Shown piece after piece: positions 17,853 to 29,331 of a DNA stretch of 64,000 bases. Where the stretch lies: positions 248,001 to 312,000 of the forward strand of contig NW_019173942.1 in assembly GCF_001642475.1 (NCBI RefSeq). Reading direction: 5' to 3'. A program made the position numbers and the translations under genes. The notes under the pieces were generated by a model that was given only the letters and a program-made list of their open reading frames with translations, ran no database searches and was not told the DNA's origin. This stretch comes from Fonsecaea monophora. Its lineage: Eukaryota > Ascomycota > Eurotiomycetes > Chaetothyriales > Herpotrichiellaceae. Each line of letters starts with the position of its first letter. Within the stretch, counting starts at the first letter, position 1.

Positions 17853-20800
17853 TGTCACTCTGGGATATGTGGTATGATGTGGTCTGGTGTAAGATTGCCT
17901 AGACGTGCATGAGCTTGCCTAGGTGTTGCTGTGTCTGAGTTTTCCCGAGCAACAGGATTTCTTTCAGTCTGTGAAGAGCTTGCAAGACTCAATCAGAGTA
18001 GAGTGTCATGCAGCAGATGATATGTCCATGCTCCGATCACAATCACTTGCAGAACTTGTGTGGGTGAGTAGGTGTCCGTATGTATTGATATAAAGTCACA
18101 TATAGATGGACTCGATCAATCACGAGCCTGTATTCTCTACCTGTGGTCTCTGTTGTCTCGCGTTCTTTTCTTCGAGCATTTGGCCAGGGTCTTGTCTTCG
18201 TCGTGCAAGGAATAGAGCCGGACTCTGTTGCTTTCTGTGATGGAGAGACAAGGGAATTGGTGAATAGTTTGGCCCCCTCCTTCGGGTGAACATCCCACCG
18301 GCGATACCGAGCTCGTATTTGTCGATCGTCTTGTTGTGCCTGTCCCACTCTCTGCCCCTCTTCCTTCTGGTTTGCCTGAGAGTCCACAGCGGCCAATTCG
18401 TACTGTCAAGTACTGTCAAGACATCTGCACGTGCTCATTGGACTCCTGTTGTCTTCATTCAGCACATCGACACCCAAAGCTTGTTGTGATGAAGATGACT
18501 GCTCCCATGCCATGGCTCTGTCCTTCTTCCTGTCGCTTAACCGTCACAGCACACGCCTTCAACTTGTGAGGTGACCAACCCAAAAGACCTTTCAGCTCTG
18601 ATGAATAGCCACGGCCTGCCATAGGATTGGGGAGGCCCATATTCACCCGCGTATTTACCGGATGCTCATGCAAGAAGTCGATAGCGAATCTCCAGTCAGC
18701 CAAGGTCGCCGAGAAAAGCCAGCCAGGGAAGCCCAGACACCAACAGATCAGGGAGAAAATTGGTCATATCAACAGCAAAGGGTTTCACCAACCTGGGATA
18801 GATCCCGACAGTGTCGTGCGCAGACGCAGTGGTGAGAAGCAACTCCTCCGAAAAGATTTGAGAAGGTTTGATCACTTCCGGCGGCCCAAAGTTCTCCCCG
18901 TGGTTCGCCACAGCACCTCGCATGATCGATCAACTCCTGGTACCTCGCAGATATGTCTTGCCGAAACTTGAGCTATCAAACTCTCTGATGGCGAACTTGC
19001 ATTTCGGTGCACGTCCTCCACAAATCGCCGACGGCAAACAATACCTTAACAATAAGTGCCGAAAGTCGTTGAGAGATTGTCCATCATCACGAACATGACC
19101 AGTCAGTCCATTCGTCAGCAGTGATGGCAGCCCACGGGTAGCCTCGATATCCGTCTGGGCTAAAAGCTTTACATGTTCTCGTCCATTGGATGTTGGCACC
19201 CACGACCTCGCTCAAGAACAGCCTTGAGGGGCTGGCGGAACTGTTACTAACAGACTCGTTGAAGTAGTGAGTTCTGACGAGCCAACGTCAGAGGGAGAGA
19301 AGGCGGAGTACGTTGTCCCCTCGGAAGAGCGGTCCTGGCATCCTCATGGACGTGAGGCATCCTACCGACAAATATGGAGCAAAATAGGTCGAAGGATTGG
19401 GGCTTGTTGTCACCCCTTGGTGCCCTTGTGCAGAGAGATGACAAACTTCCCCAAAGGCCCTCCAAGTTGTAGCAGAAGAAGCAGCAGTAGCCGACCCCAG
19501 ATCAGGGAAATGACAGACTCGAAAGTCGCATGACTCGATCTTCCCTGATAACTGCATGTCGGCGCACGTGCCCCATGCTACGGACCGCTCACGGATCGGC
19601 CAAAATCCTATCTCGCTCATTGCAGGGCTATTATGTTCAGCCACAGCCACTACCTGGAACGGGTTGGGTGCGAGCGAGGTGGTAGGATCGGAAACCCTCA
19701 AGAGCCGAGGGATCTGTTTAGTCTGGAAACATTCCAGTAGTCCAGGATGTCCAGGCAATGAACTCCGTACATGCCGAGAATGCGTACCTATGTACCTCGT
19801 AGGGGTCCAACGGTGCAAGGTACCTCCGAATCCTGCTTCCTTTAGCGAGGGTGGGAAATCAGGGATCCCTGTCTAGGCTCGACCATTGCGGCTGAATAGA
19901 GGGGGAGCTGTGGCTTTTCTGAGCACTATTTTCCGCCCCCAACCTGGTTGATCCTGATTTGGAAAAGCTGTGAGGACTTTGCTCGCAACTTTTGCCCGCC
20001 ACCATCGTCGACTTCGGGATCTTACTCTTGGTCTCGGGTAGTACCAGTTTTTCAGTCGTATGTGCGTATGTAGCTCCGTCCGAGATTGTAAGAATATCCG
20101 GCGAACTGCATGGACTAGGGCACCGGTCATAGCCGTGAAAGCCCTAGCAATGGTTCCAAGAGACGATAAGTGGCACGGTCTTTCGGTCACATTGGCTGGG
20201 CTGGTCATGCATGTAATTACTCCGAGTCGGGGCATGTATGTCGAGTGTCGATTTGGACTTCTTGGACGACGACGGCCGTAATATCCGTCATGCGCCATCC
20301 AACATACCTAGTGCAGATGTAGTAAACATCATGGTGACGAGGACGAGCAGTGCTGTGCGGCCCCCTCCGGGAATAATCGACGTGATCAATGCCTGTTCCA
20401 CGCGGACTTTTGGTGTGCTGTCGTTCACACGTCCTCGGCGCCTTTGCGGTGTGAAGATCAGATCCCTCATACGGCAAAAAACCAGTCCAAATTTGCCAGC
20501 TCAGACAGAGTGTCATGATGGCGCAAAGGTCCGGAACACAGGCAGAGAAAGCCTTGCTGCTGCCTGTCTTCCAACCGGCACTGAGACAAGAAGTATCTAA
20601 AAGTAAATGACACGGCGGTGATGGATTCTGGTTGCCTGACCATTTTTCGCTTGTCCCGGGCAGCCCATGCCCAAAACGATGTTCCAGACATCTGTGATGC
20701 CAACCAGTTATCCCCGGTCCTCCGGGTCACAGCACCCGCTGTGGAGTAGTACATATATCATATAGATGAATCAATCCCAAAATATACCTATCCGCAGTCG

Positions 20801-21572
20801 CTGTCGTAGACTTCATGCTCGTAGGAATCATTGTGGCTACGCCCATGTAACACTCCCTAATGCTCTGCATAAGGGGATCCCCAACACCATAACCAGATCA
20901 AAAGATCTCCAGGAAAGTACCCGGAAATAGCGCCGTCCGTTTCCCTTTCCATCCGGTGAGATGTACATTACTAGGAGACGCCTGCGCCCCATTGCTCATA
21001 CGCTCCAGACTTGATGTTCCTGCGACACCAGGTCGCCGATCCGAACCTTGCATCCATTCAAAAGCAGAAGTGAGTAGACTGTGACGTGTGTCGACCATAG
21101 GCATGGCGTAAGATCGTCGAGTGTGTAGAGTTTTGATTTCCCAATAGCCTCCTAGGAGTGCGTGCTTTTCCGCAGCTCGAGAATGCGCCAGCATTGGTGC
21201 CGAGTGCTTCAGTATTTGTCATCCTTGGCGTCTGCAGTTCTTGCCACGAAGCATCCCGAGGGGTTGAGTGTATTGATGAAGCTCAGAGTTGCGGTCCCAG
21301 TTCAGCACCGAGATGTCAGATATTTGGGGTGCCCGCGCATATTGACGTGCAGTGAGCCCGTTGTAAATCAAAGCAACGAACGGTGGGTCATCTGCGTCGA
21401 CCTGCGACCGATAGAATAATCGAATGACGTGGGCGTCCCGGCAGATTGGATCTGCCGCCGGACCGACTAGGAGTTCCCCGTTGCGTCCGGTACATCGAGA
21501 GAGGAGAACGCTCGGAAAGCTTTTGCTGTCGTCTCGGGAAAGTAGGATTCAGGGTGGAAGAACCCGACATTA
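17853..21572. other. Gene-poor region, left part
   Basis: 3.7 kb upstream of LRA1. Frames are short and broken on both strands. On the minus strand at 18.4-19.3 kb a few segments look coding-like in different frames (for example GYRGYPWAAITADEWTDW near 19.1-19.2 kb), but I could not join them into a gene or recognise a family. No terminal repeats or transposase motifs were found. Confidence 0.35.
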
Positions 21573-21845
21573 TCACCGGCGGCCAGATGTTGAAGGATAG
21601 CCACCGCTAGAGTACCCAGAATCGTGCCATGGACGACCACCCGAGGGCTTGGAGTCAGATGGCGATGATGATGATGCTTGGTCTGAACGCCTCTTTGCTG
21701 AATGGTTTGGACAGGCGAATCCAACCAGAACTGTCTTCTCGGTCGTAGAATGACCTCGCTGACCATATCGCTGGCATGGATCAACCGAATGCTTGTGGTA
21801 CAGACAGCGGCAGACTGCATATCTTTCGACAATCTGATAGCACAT
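21573..21845 (-). CDS. Small Cys/His-rich fungal protein (possible first exon)
   Basis: From the ATG at 21845 the frame reads MCYQIVERYAVCRCLYHKHS, followed by VDPCQRYGQRGHSTTEKTVL and VGFACPNHS. Cysteines and histidines are spaced as in a small zinc-binding module. From memory this matches the start of a widespread family of short uncharacterised Pezizomycotina proteins that begin MCYQ or MCxxVVE and contain CRCxYYxH. The rest of the frame is Ser/Gly-rich and ends GYPSTSGRR at a TGA. Because CGCCG|GTGATAATG at that point could be a donor, a second exon downstream (about 21250-21510, where an open frame VLLSRCTGRNGELLVGP exists) is possible. It is the one believable gene in a 6.5-kb empty stretch. 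Confidence 0.45.
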   Translation of the reverse strand: MCYQIVERYAVCRCLYHKHSVDPCQRYGQRGHSTTEKTVLVGFACPNHSAKRRSDQASSSSPSDSKPSGGRPWHDSGYSSGGYPSTSGRR

Positions 21846-24364
21846 GCTTGTCCTGGTCTTGGAAATAGATTCAGTAATACTTGCACAGTGGAGAGAGTTG
21901 CAGGAAGGACGAAAAACTGCCGTGGGCAAAATCACTTTGAGTCAGAAAAAGAGAAGTTTTGAAATATGTGCAGGAAACAGTCGATTACACAAAGGTGAGG
22001 TGATGTAGGCACCTGGTGCTTCCAGAGTCTTATATCATGGAAGTCATAACTGTAGCCTTAGGAAGGAACCAATCAGTTGACTGATGCAGTTAGGCGGGGG
22101 GGTAGGGAAGTAGCGACGCATGGAGTCATGTGTCGAGGGCCAAAATTGGCCCAATGAATGACAAGAAGCCGTAGATTCTTTTGAAGATGAGAAGTATTCT
22201 GCGTAGTCGAAATGGGGAACGAACAAGACAGTACATTGCCTGGGTTGGAAAGAGCAAAGAACCAACCACGCCCCCAGCCTGCCACGTTTTGAGAATAGAA
22301 CCGGTACCAATAGAAACGTCGAGATGCAAGGTGTCGACCAAATAAGAATCCGGCCTGATTGTAAGGACTAGGCCCAGCAACGGCGGCGTAGGGGTTGGCA
22401 TTGAGCCGGAGAGATGGGGTGGGAACTGCTGAGCACTGCGGAATGGTGTTGTTTGCGATGTTTGGACCGGGGAGACGAGGGAGTTTGGGTCCGAAACGTG
22501 GTGGTTGATCGATCACCACGAACACAAAATAATGGAACGTTTGTTCGATGCAGGAAACAGCAGCCATCCGCGTGCCGAGAGAGCGGGGACTCACATCGTC
22601 ACCTACCCTGTCATGAACGAGGTCAACGTAGTGGTCCCACGAAAAGGTGCGGTTTTTTTTCTCGATGCAGCATCTGGAGTGACTTGCTGATTGGGATGGG
22701 TCTGAGGCTGAAATAGGCTTGAACGGTTTGGGCGTAGGGTGGGCGGTGCTGAGAGGTGGTTCACGGCACGACCCAAGAATGAGGGTCTGCCTGGTTGTTA
22801 GCAGCCTGAAGTTCCCATCCGGGCCCAGAGAAACTCGAATGACCCCGGAAGAAGGGCACTAGGGACCAGCCCGATGGATGAGGGAGTCAAGTGTGTCAGT
22901 GGAACGGTGAACTGAGCAAGGAGACCATTTGTGGATGGGCATTGGCAGGGGGCGGAAGACTGGAGACTTCGAGCCAAGGTACCTGCGTAGCCCTGCGCAG
23001 GCTTGGGGAGGGATAAGATATGACTTGTGCGCAGGTAGTGAGGGACATGGGACATGGGGGTATCATTTTTTGCCACATTCGGTGGGAGAGATCGTGGTTA
23101 ATCAGGTCAGCAACTTCAGTCAGAGCGATACAGAAAAAGGATAAGATCAAGAGACGGGCGATGACTGTTGGGCATGAGAAGGGGATGGCATGGATGACAC
23201 ACGGGCGGAAGAAAGTGAGGGAGATGGGAGGCCAAGTGAAGCGCAGGTGAGGCACCAAGTCACGTGAAATCACCTGACTATCTCGGCATTCCGGATATTA
23301 GAAATTACGTCATTTTAAGCTAGTACTGGTGGCGCCGGATGGCACCCAGTGGTATGATGGTACTGAACCTGAGTGGTCACACTAAACAGCCGCTAGAGAG
23401 CGCTAACGCAATTAAATAGGGACCAGCTAATGTGCTAGTTACATACGAAGACATACTCGTACACACTTGTACCTGCCGCGAAAATCGGTACCTGACTTGG
23501 TACTGTACATCTCGTATGCCTCACTACCTAGGTACCTAATATCTAAGGGCAAGTAGAAGCGACCCGGAACCACAAAAGCAGAGGAACACAATGTCAGACC
23601 TTCTCGTCCCCTCCCCTCTCCTCATCTCACCCTCTTCCTTTACTACCAAGAATCCTTCTTAGGGCTGAGAGATATGACAAAGTATTGTACCTCGTACTCA
23701 TGATATCTGCTCTCACACCCCCGCCCTCCCATCTTGTTGGTCGGTTCGTAATACGATAGTTTCGGGGAACCTCTCAAGTCACATCTTAAATAGTTACACA
23801 CGCAGCCTTAGACTCACCCGTCTCATTCACATCCCACGAGGTATGCTTTCCTCTGTTGATCATTACGAGTTCTTAGCTTTTCCTTGTGAGCCCTGCAGGG
23901 CCCTGACTCGACCTATACCCTTCCGAGGACTACCTTTGTCGCCCAATCGGGTATCGGGTAAGGCTGACTCGATTCAAAACCTCACCGTAATAAACTGGTA
24001 CAAAAATACTATGGGCAGTGTCGTGTTCTTTGCCCATCCCCCACCCCCGTCCTTGCTGACGCTATCACCAAGTTTCCCTAATGCTGTTATTCCAGTTTAC
24101 AACACACAAAGTTTTGTCTCATCTCTGCCCCTCGGAGGGGTTGTCGTTCCGCTTTTGCCTCCCGCAAGTCTTGAGGCTTAGGATCAAGTTTCAAATCCTC
24201 TTCTTGAGACCAAGAGAGATGAAGCTAAAATATCTTCACTGACAAATCCTCAACTGGAGAAATTCCGCGTGAGGGATCTTTGTTCGGCTACACCCGCCAC
24301 ACCGAAGCGATATCAGGGCACGTCACCGCACACGCAAACCTTGCCTCTCCGCCATTTCGTGGCA
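21846..24364. other. Gene-poor region, right part
   Basis: 2.5 kb with no supported gene. It contains polypyrimidine-rich stretches and several GTACCTAGGTAC-like palindromic segments around 23.45-23.55 kb. It ends in the 3' UTR of the Zn2Cys6 regulator. Confidence 0.35.
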
Positions 24365-26964
24365 TTAATTTGTATGGAAGAGCCAATCAGCTTCTGGATT
24401 CGGGACTGCAAAGTTCGGGATCATCCCAGCATTCATGGCCGACAGATCCGGGGGCGCAGCTTGGCCCAGGCCTTGTGCGTTTCCATTTTCCACCCCTTCC
24501 TGAGTCATGGGGACCCGGGGAAAGTTGAAAAGGTCAAAGACATCAAGATACTCGAGCTCGTTGGGGGCCGGGGTGTTTGTTCGGGTTGGGTGGTATGATT
24601 TGACGGCCGCAGCATGTGGCTGGCGGGAGATGAGAAAGTCGAGATCGTAGGCGCACCTGTTTCCATGAACTTAGCACGCATCCAATCACATGTCAGAACC
24701 ACCTTACCGGCGCATGTCGGCCAGGATTTTCACCGTCGACGGAGTTACCCTCTCCCCTGTCACTCCACTGGCTCGCTGCGACTGTCGATATTCCCCTAGA
24801 ACCCGGCTCAGGATTTCGCTGTATCGTTTGGCAACGAGCCAATTCTCCCCCATTTCGGCGAGCGTCGTCACGAAGAAGTCAATGTCTGGATCCACTTCGT
24901 GATCCATGGTCGACCCGTGCACCAGCATGACCCGTGCCCCGACCCAGATGGCAAAGGCAAATGGGGGCCCGAGACGGTCCAGCAGGCCACTGAGCTTGAC
25001 GAAACGACAGAGCTGACGCAAATTCTCAACAGCGGATAAACACCGCTGCATAGCGCTGTAGGACGAAGAGAAGATTGGCGAAGTCTGGCTGGGATACGCC
25101 GCAGATGAGTTCAACCGAATGACCGTCAGACAATATGCTGCATGCAGCATGATCCAGCCACAATTTGTATTTTTAGCAGGCACGTTGGATTTTAGGAGGC
25201 GTGTGATGTTGGCGAATTCGTCAGGCAGACTGAAGTGCCACGCGTTTAGGTCGCTGTCGAGGGCTCGGTACGAGCCTTGCCACTGTTCCACGTCAGTCAA
25301 AGAGCCAATGTCCACGGGCCGTTTCAGAAACTGGTGGATGTGACCAAGAATAGCCATGAGCTCGCAGTGGTAAGAGAAATGTCCATGGGTGTCGGCGATT
25401 CCTGTCGCATATCTGGGGCGCTCCGGTGGCCGAAACCATCTTGTCTCGACCGGCTTGTTTGCAGCAAAGAGATCATCTCTGCAAGGCAGGCGCCGGTCAA
25501 CCTCTTTCTCGTCCAGCGCGAACTCGAAAGCCGTGGCTATAGTGGCGTAGCGATCAAGCAGGTAAACTGCCCAGAACAGCCTGCGCCGCTCTTCATCTTC
25601 GATCCAAGACTTGGGCTCGGGCAGGACAGAAGCCCTGAGGGTTGCAATCGAAGGATACATTGGCGAGGCAAGCGCAGACCCCGATTCAACCGCAAGCCCC
25701 AGTTGCACCATGCTTCTACTGATCAAAGCAAGAAGATTCCACGCTGGCGGACCATTTGTCGTACCCGTCACATCCAGCGCCAGAATGACGAGTGCTTGCA
25801 GCGCTCGGACGTTTGAATTTTCTAGGCCAAACAACTGAACACGCTGCTTGGAGGTGTCATGATAGTGTTGACGGCCCTCGGGGGTCAATCGAGGGTCTTG
25901 CGAGAAACGTAGGGTGGTTGCAACGATGGCATGCAGAAGCACTCGGTCGGCTTCGTCGAGAGTCGAAGCTCCAAAGAGAGTGTCTAGAGTGGTCTTTCTA
26001 TCCAGCAAAGGCAGCCATATATTGATGTGTTTGAAATAGAGATCCACCAAGGCATAAAGAAGGTCATATGGTGGAAGCATGGCCGAGTATTCATTGTACA
26101 TGTGTGTGCCTTGAAATCCTGTGGTGGAATGCGGCGAAGTGAGGGCATGGGACTGAGCAGATGGAGTGTAATGGCTCTGCTGCGCCGCCGTCTGCTGGTC
26201 TGGAGCTCCTTGCTGATACTGTAGGGAACCATGTCGCGAGGTGGTAGCATGCAAGTTGGGGTCGATAATCTGTTGCTGAAGGTCACCAGTGACATCGATG
26301 GCTTGGGCATCATACGAAACCCGCGGCCGAGCGACGTCGGAACCTAAGCCTTGCACACTGTGTCTATTGCTGGCGGAGTTGACTCCAGCATCAATGATGC
26401 ATGATTCTGCCAGATGGGCGGCCAATTGGCGACCTTGTTCTTTCAACAAAGCCTCTAGGCGATCGAGTCTTCCCTCTAGCTCCCTACCATAACCGGCTCG
26501 AAGGCCAGGCTTCTTCCGCTCTCTGTATTCACATGGATGATCATTCCGAGAACACCACCCACATGCAGGCTGAGCACGGTCGCATTTGACTTTTCGCTGC
26601 TACTCCACAAAATCAGTCCGACTTGATAGAGGATATCGGGAACTTAATCATACGGACCTTGCAGGCTTCACAGCTGTCAAACTCGGGCATTAGTGAAGAT
26701 GCGCATAATTATGAAGATAAGATGAACAGGGGAACACGATGGAGCAACAGTGGAAATTGCCAGCACGTACGTGACGTTCATGGGCCTCTTGCGCTTTTTG
26801 GAGCCATCCCGATCGTCGTCTTCCCCCGACTCAGAGTCTGACGGGGTGTTGGACAACGGCCTCAGCGGGCCCAGAGAGCCTAAAGTGGTGGCCGACACGT
26901 GGACGTGGCCATTGCTTCCCGGATGATGGTCATAAAGCTCGAGCTTCGTCGTGTCCATGATCAT
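24365..26964 (-). CDS. Zn2Cys6 transcription factor next to LRA3 (candidate rhamnose regulator)
   Basis: Four exons (26771-26964, 26658-26673, 24708-26599, 24365-24656) give 797 residues in consistent phase. Splicing the 16-bp exon 2 yields the binuclear zinc cluster: KKRKRPMNVTCEACKQRKVK, then CDRAQPACGWCSRNDHPCEY. This is a perfect Cx2Cx6C...Cx2Cx6C. A linker and coiled coil follow (RELEGRLDRLEALLKEQGRQ). The fungal TF middle-homology domain spans roughly residues 230-560 (LLYALVDLYFKHINIWLPLL; RRRLFWAVYLLDRYATIATA). Exon 4 adds an acidic, hydrophobic tail with NELEYLDVFDLFNFPRVPMT and PEADWLFHTN, a plausible activation domain. It is divergent from LRA3 across an 807-bp promoter. By position it is a candidate RhaR-like activator (inference); homology to RhaR was not tested. 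Confidence 0.82.
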
Positions 26965-27771
26965 CAGCTAGCAATTGCTGTTGGCCTTCTGTGTGCCCGT
27001 CAGGCGTGTTGGCACTGGTGGCATTGCCCCGTAAGCCGAGTTGTCGGTTGAGAAGAGGCCGAGAATGGAGAAAAAGGTTGAAGCAAAACAGAGAAAAGCT
27101 GGGGAAACAAAGTCAGCGAAAACATTGGGTCGGCGGGCCAAGTCTTACATCACTCCACCAGGAGGAGGTCACGAGAGCTTGGCATTGACTGTCAGACAAA
27201 AACACATCCATGGATATCGTCGATTTTCTGTGAGATTTCCCTGTGAGTGCGTTGACAGACAGAATCCAAAGCTACCACCAATTTACCCCGCCACGCCTGC
27301 TACACCGAAACTGCCTGCGCCCCTTGCTCACCTTCATCCATCTCTTTCTTTAGATATGCTCACGGATGCTGCTCCTCCGGCACCACTCGGCTAATAATGG
27401 AGACAATGCATTGAGAGATCCGCGATCTCGTGCCTTGAATCCTCTGTACCTCGCTCTCAGGGAAATCGCCGTTCCGCGCCCTGCATGCCTGTCTACCACC
27501 AGGCGAGTCCATCATTGCTCCGAACCCGGGTGAAGCTGTACCGATCAGCGAAACCCAAGTTCACCGGGTGAAATTTCGTGGTGCTATTTCGTTGTATTAT
27601 TTGTGCATTTCAACCCCTCTAGGACAAATCATGGCGTATTTGTTTGCCGCCGTGGTTTCCTGTCCATTTCTCTCTTCAAAGGGCTTCCTATCTCCTCAGG
27701 ACCATCTTCCTCCATAACTGAAATTCCCGAATCAAGCCCGAGAAATAAAGCCAAACAGCTTGAGACCTATC
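26965..27771. promoter_or_regulatory. Bidirectional promoter between regulator and LRA3
   Basis: 807 bp between divergent ATGs. At 27377-27390 there is an everted CCG-N8-CGG pair (ccggcaccactcgg), the kind of half-site pair bound by Zn2Cys6 dimers. A single occurrence is weak evidence. Pyrimidine-rich tracts precede the LRA3 ATG. Confidence 0.35.
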
Positions 27772-29164
27772 ATGGCGGGCGTTAAGATGTTTCCTACGAT
27801 CAGAGCCGTCCGGACATTCGTTATCGAGGGAGTGGGTTCTGGCGGCGACTATCACAATGTCAAAGGTGGACACTGGCTGATTGACAACAAAATTGCGACG
27901 CCCATGTCCAAATGGGATCGATACAGAAGCTCCCGAACCTCCTTTGGCATCAATGTCCTAGGTTCCTTCTGTGTCGAGATCGAAGCCACCGACGGCACCA
28001 AAGGCTTTGCCACGGGCTTTGGTGGACCGCCTGGCTGTTGGCTTGTCCAGCAACACTTTGAACGATTTCTGCTCGGACGAGATCCACGGGACGTGAACGA
28101 TCTGTACGAACTCATGTACCGGGGTTCCCTGTTCTACGGGCGGAAGGGTCTACCAGTGGCCGTCATTTCTGTGATTGACCTTGCTTTGTGGGATCTTTTG
28201 GGCAAGATTAGGAACGAGCCGGTCTACAAAATGATCGGTGGCGCCACAAGAGACAGATTGAACTTTTATTGTACCGGTCCCGAGCCCGCAGCTGCACAAG
28301 AAATGGGTTTCATGGCGAGCAAGGTCCCTCTACCCTACAGCGCCGACGAACCAGATAGCATCAAAAAGAACATTGCGTTCTTGAAGAAGCATAGGGAAGC
28401 AGTCGGCCCTGACTTCCCTCTGAGAGTCGACTGCTGGATGTCGTTGAATGTGCCCTACACCATTGAGCTCGTGTCAGAGGCCAAGAGACAGGACATCAGA
28501 ATAGATTGGTGGGAGGAAGTGTTGTCGCCAGATGACTTTGATGGCTTCCAACTATTGAAGCGGGCACATCCAGACACCAAGTTCACGACAGGAGTAAGTT
28601 TTCTTCGACCAAAAGCCCCTCATATTACCAGGACTAACTCGCTCCCAGGAACATGAATATTCACGCTATGGATTCCGCAAACTTATCGAGGGTCGCAATG
28701 TCGACATCATCCAGCCTGACGTGATGTGGCTTGGTGGCTTGACGGAACTTCTGAAGGTTTCTTCAATGGCGGCGGCATACGACATCCCGGTGGTCCCACA
28801 CGCCTCTGGTCCCTACTCGTATCATTTCGTCGTCAGTCAGCACAATTCTCCTTTCCAAGAATATCTAGCCAACAGCCCCGATGGAAAAAGCGTTCTACCT
28901 GTCTTTGGCGATTTGTTCCTGAATGAGCCGATCCCCACAAAGGGTTACTTGGACGTAAGTGAATTGGACAAGCCCGGATTCGGGCTGGAGTTGAATCCCA
29001 ATGCACGTCTGATCGATGCGACAAATCTCCTGGGCATGAAGCCGCAGAAGTCCCTAGCAATGCCTGTCGACACCGCTGGGGCCAAGGCCAATGGATCCCA
29101 TGCGAACGGCGATCATCTCGCCACGCAAGCCAATGGATCAATGGTGGGAGACCATGTTGACTAA
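27772..29164 (+). CDS. LRA3: L-rhamnonate dehydratase (enolase superfamily)
   Basis: The third pathway enzyme: it dehydrates L-rhamnonate to 2-keto-3-deoxy-L-rhamnonate. Two exons (27772-28593, 28649-29164; 55-bp intron GTAAGT...CCAG) give 445 residues. The N-terminal capping domain includes GVGSGGDYHNVKGGHWLIDN and KWDRYRSSRTSFGINVLGSF. The barrel carries the mandelate-racemase-type acid/base set: LRVDCWMSLNVPYTIELV (metal Asp), IDWWEEVLSPDDFDGF (metal Glu), DIIQPDVMWLGGLTELLK and IPVVPHASGPYSYHF (catalytic His). These match rhamnonate dehydratases, not generic racemases. The C-terminus ends in a Gly/Asn/His-rich, probably disordered tail (GAKANGSHANGDHLATQANG). The ATG at 27772 is used; one at 27787 is also possible. 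Confidence 0.92.
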
Positions 29165-29331
29165 AAGAAATGATGGTTCTGGTGTGGCAAGTGTATCATT
29201 GACCGCAATAGACATTGAGGTTTCTGCACATCTCTTAAGAACTTTGCATGAATGGCATGGTATTCGACGGCGAATCTGCACGTGGCCGGCCGCTTTATGC
29301 AGGAATTAGGTGACCTAGCTTAACTTCGGGC

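Noticed and set aside
17853..24364. Decayed transposon filling the gap
   Set aside because: No long terminal repeats, terminal inverted repeats, integrase, reverse transcriptase or transposase motifs seen, and sequence is not obviously RIP-degraded. A repeat-library search would be decisive.
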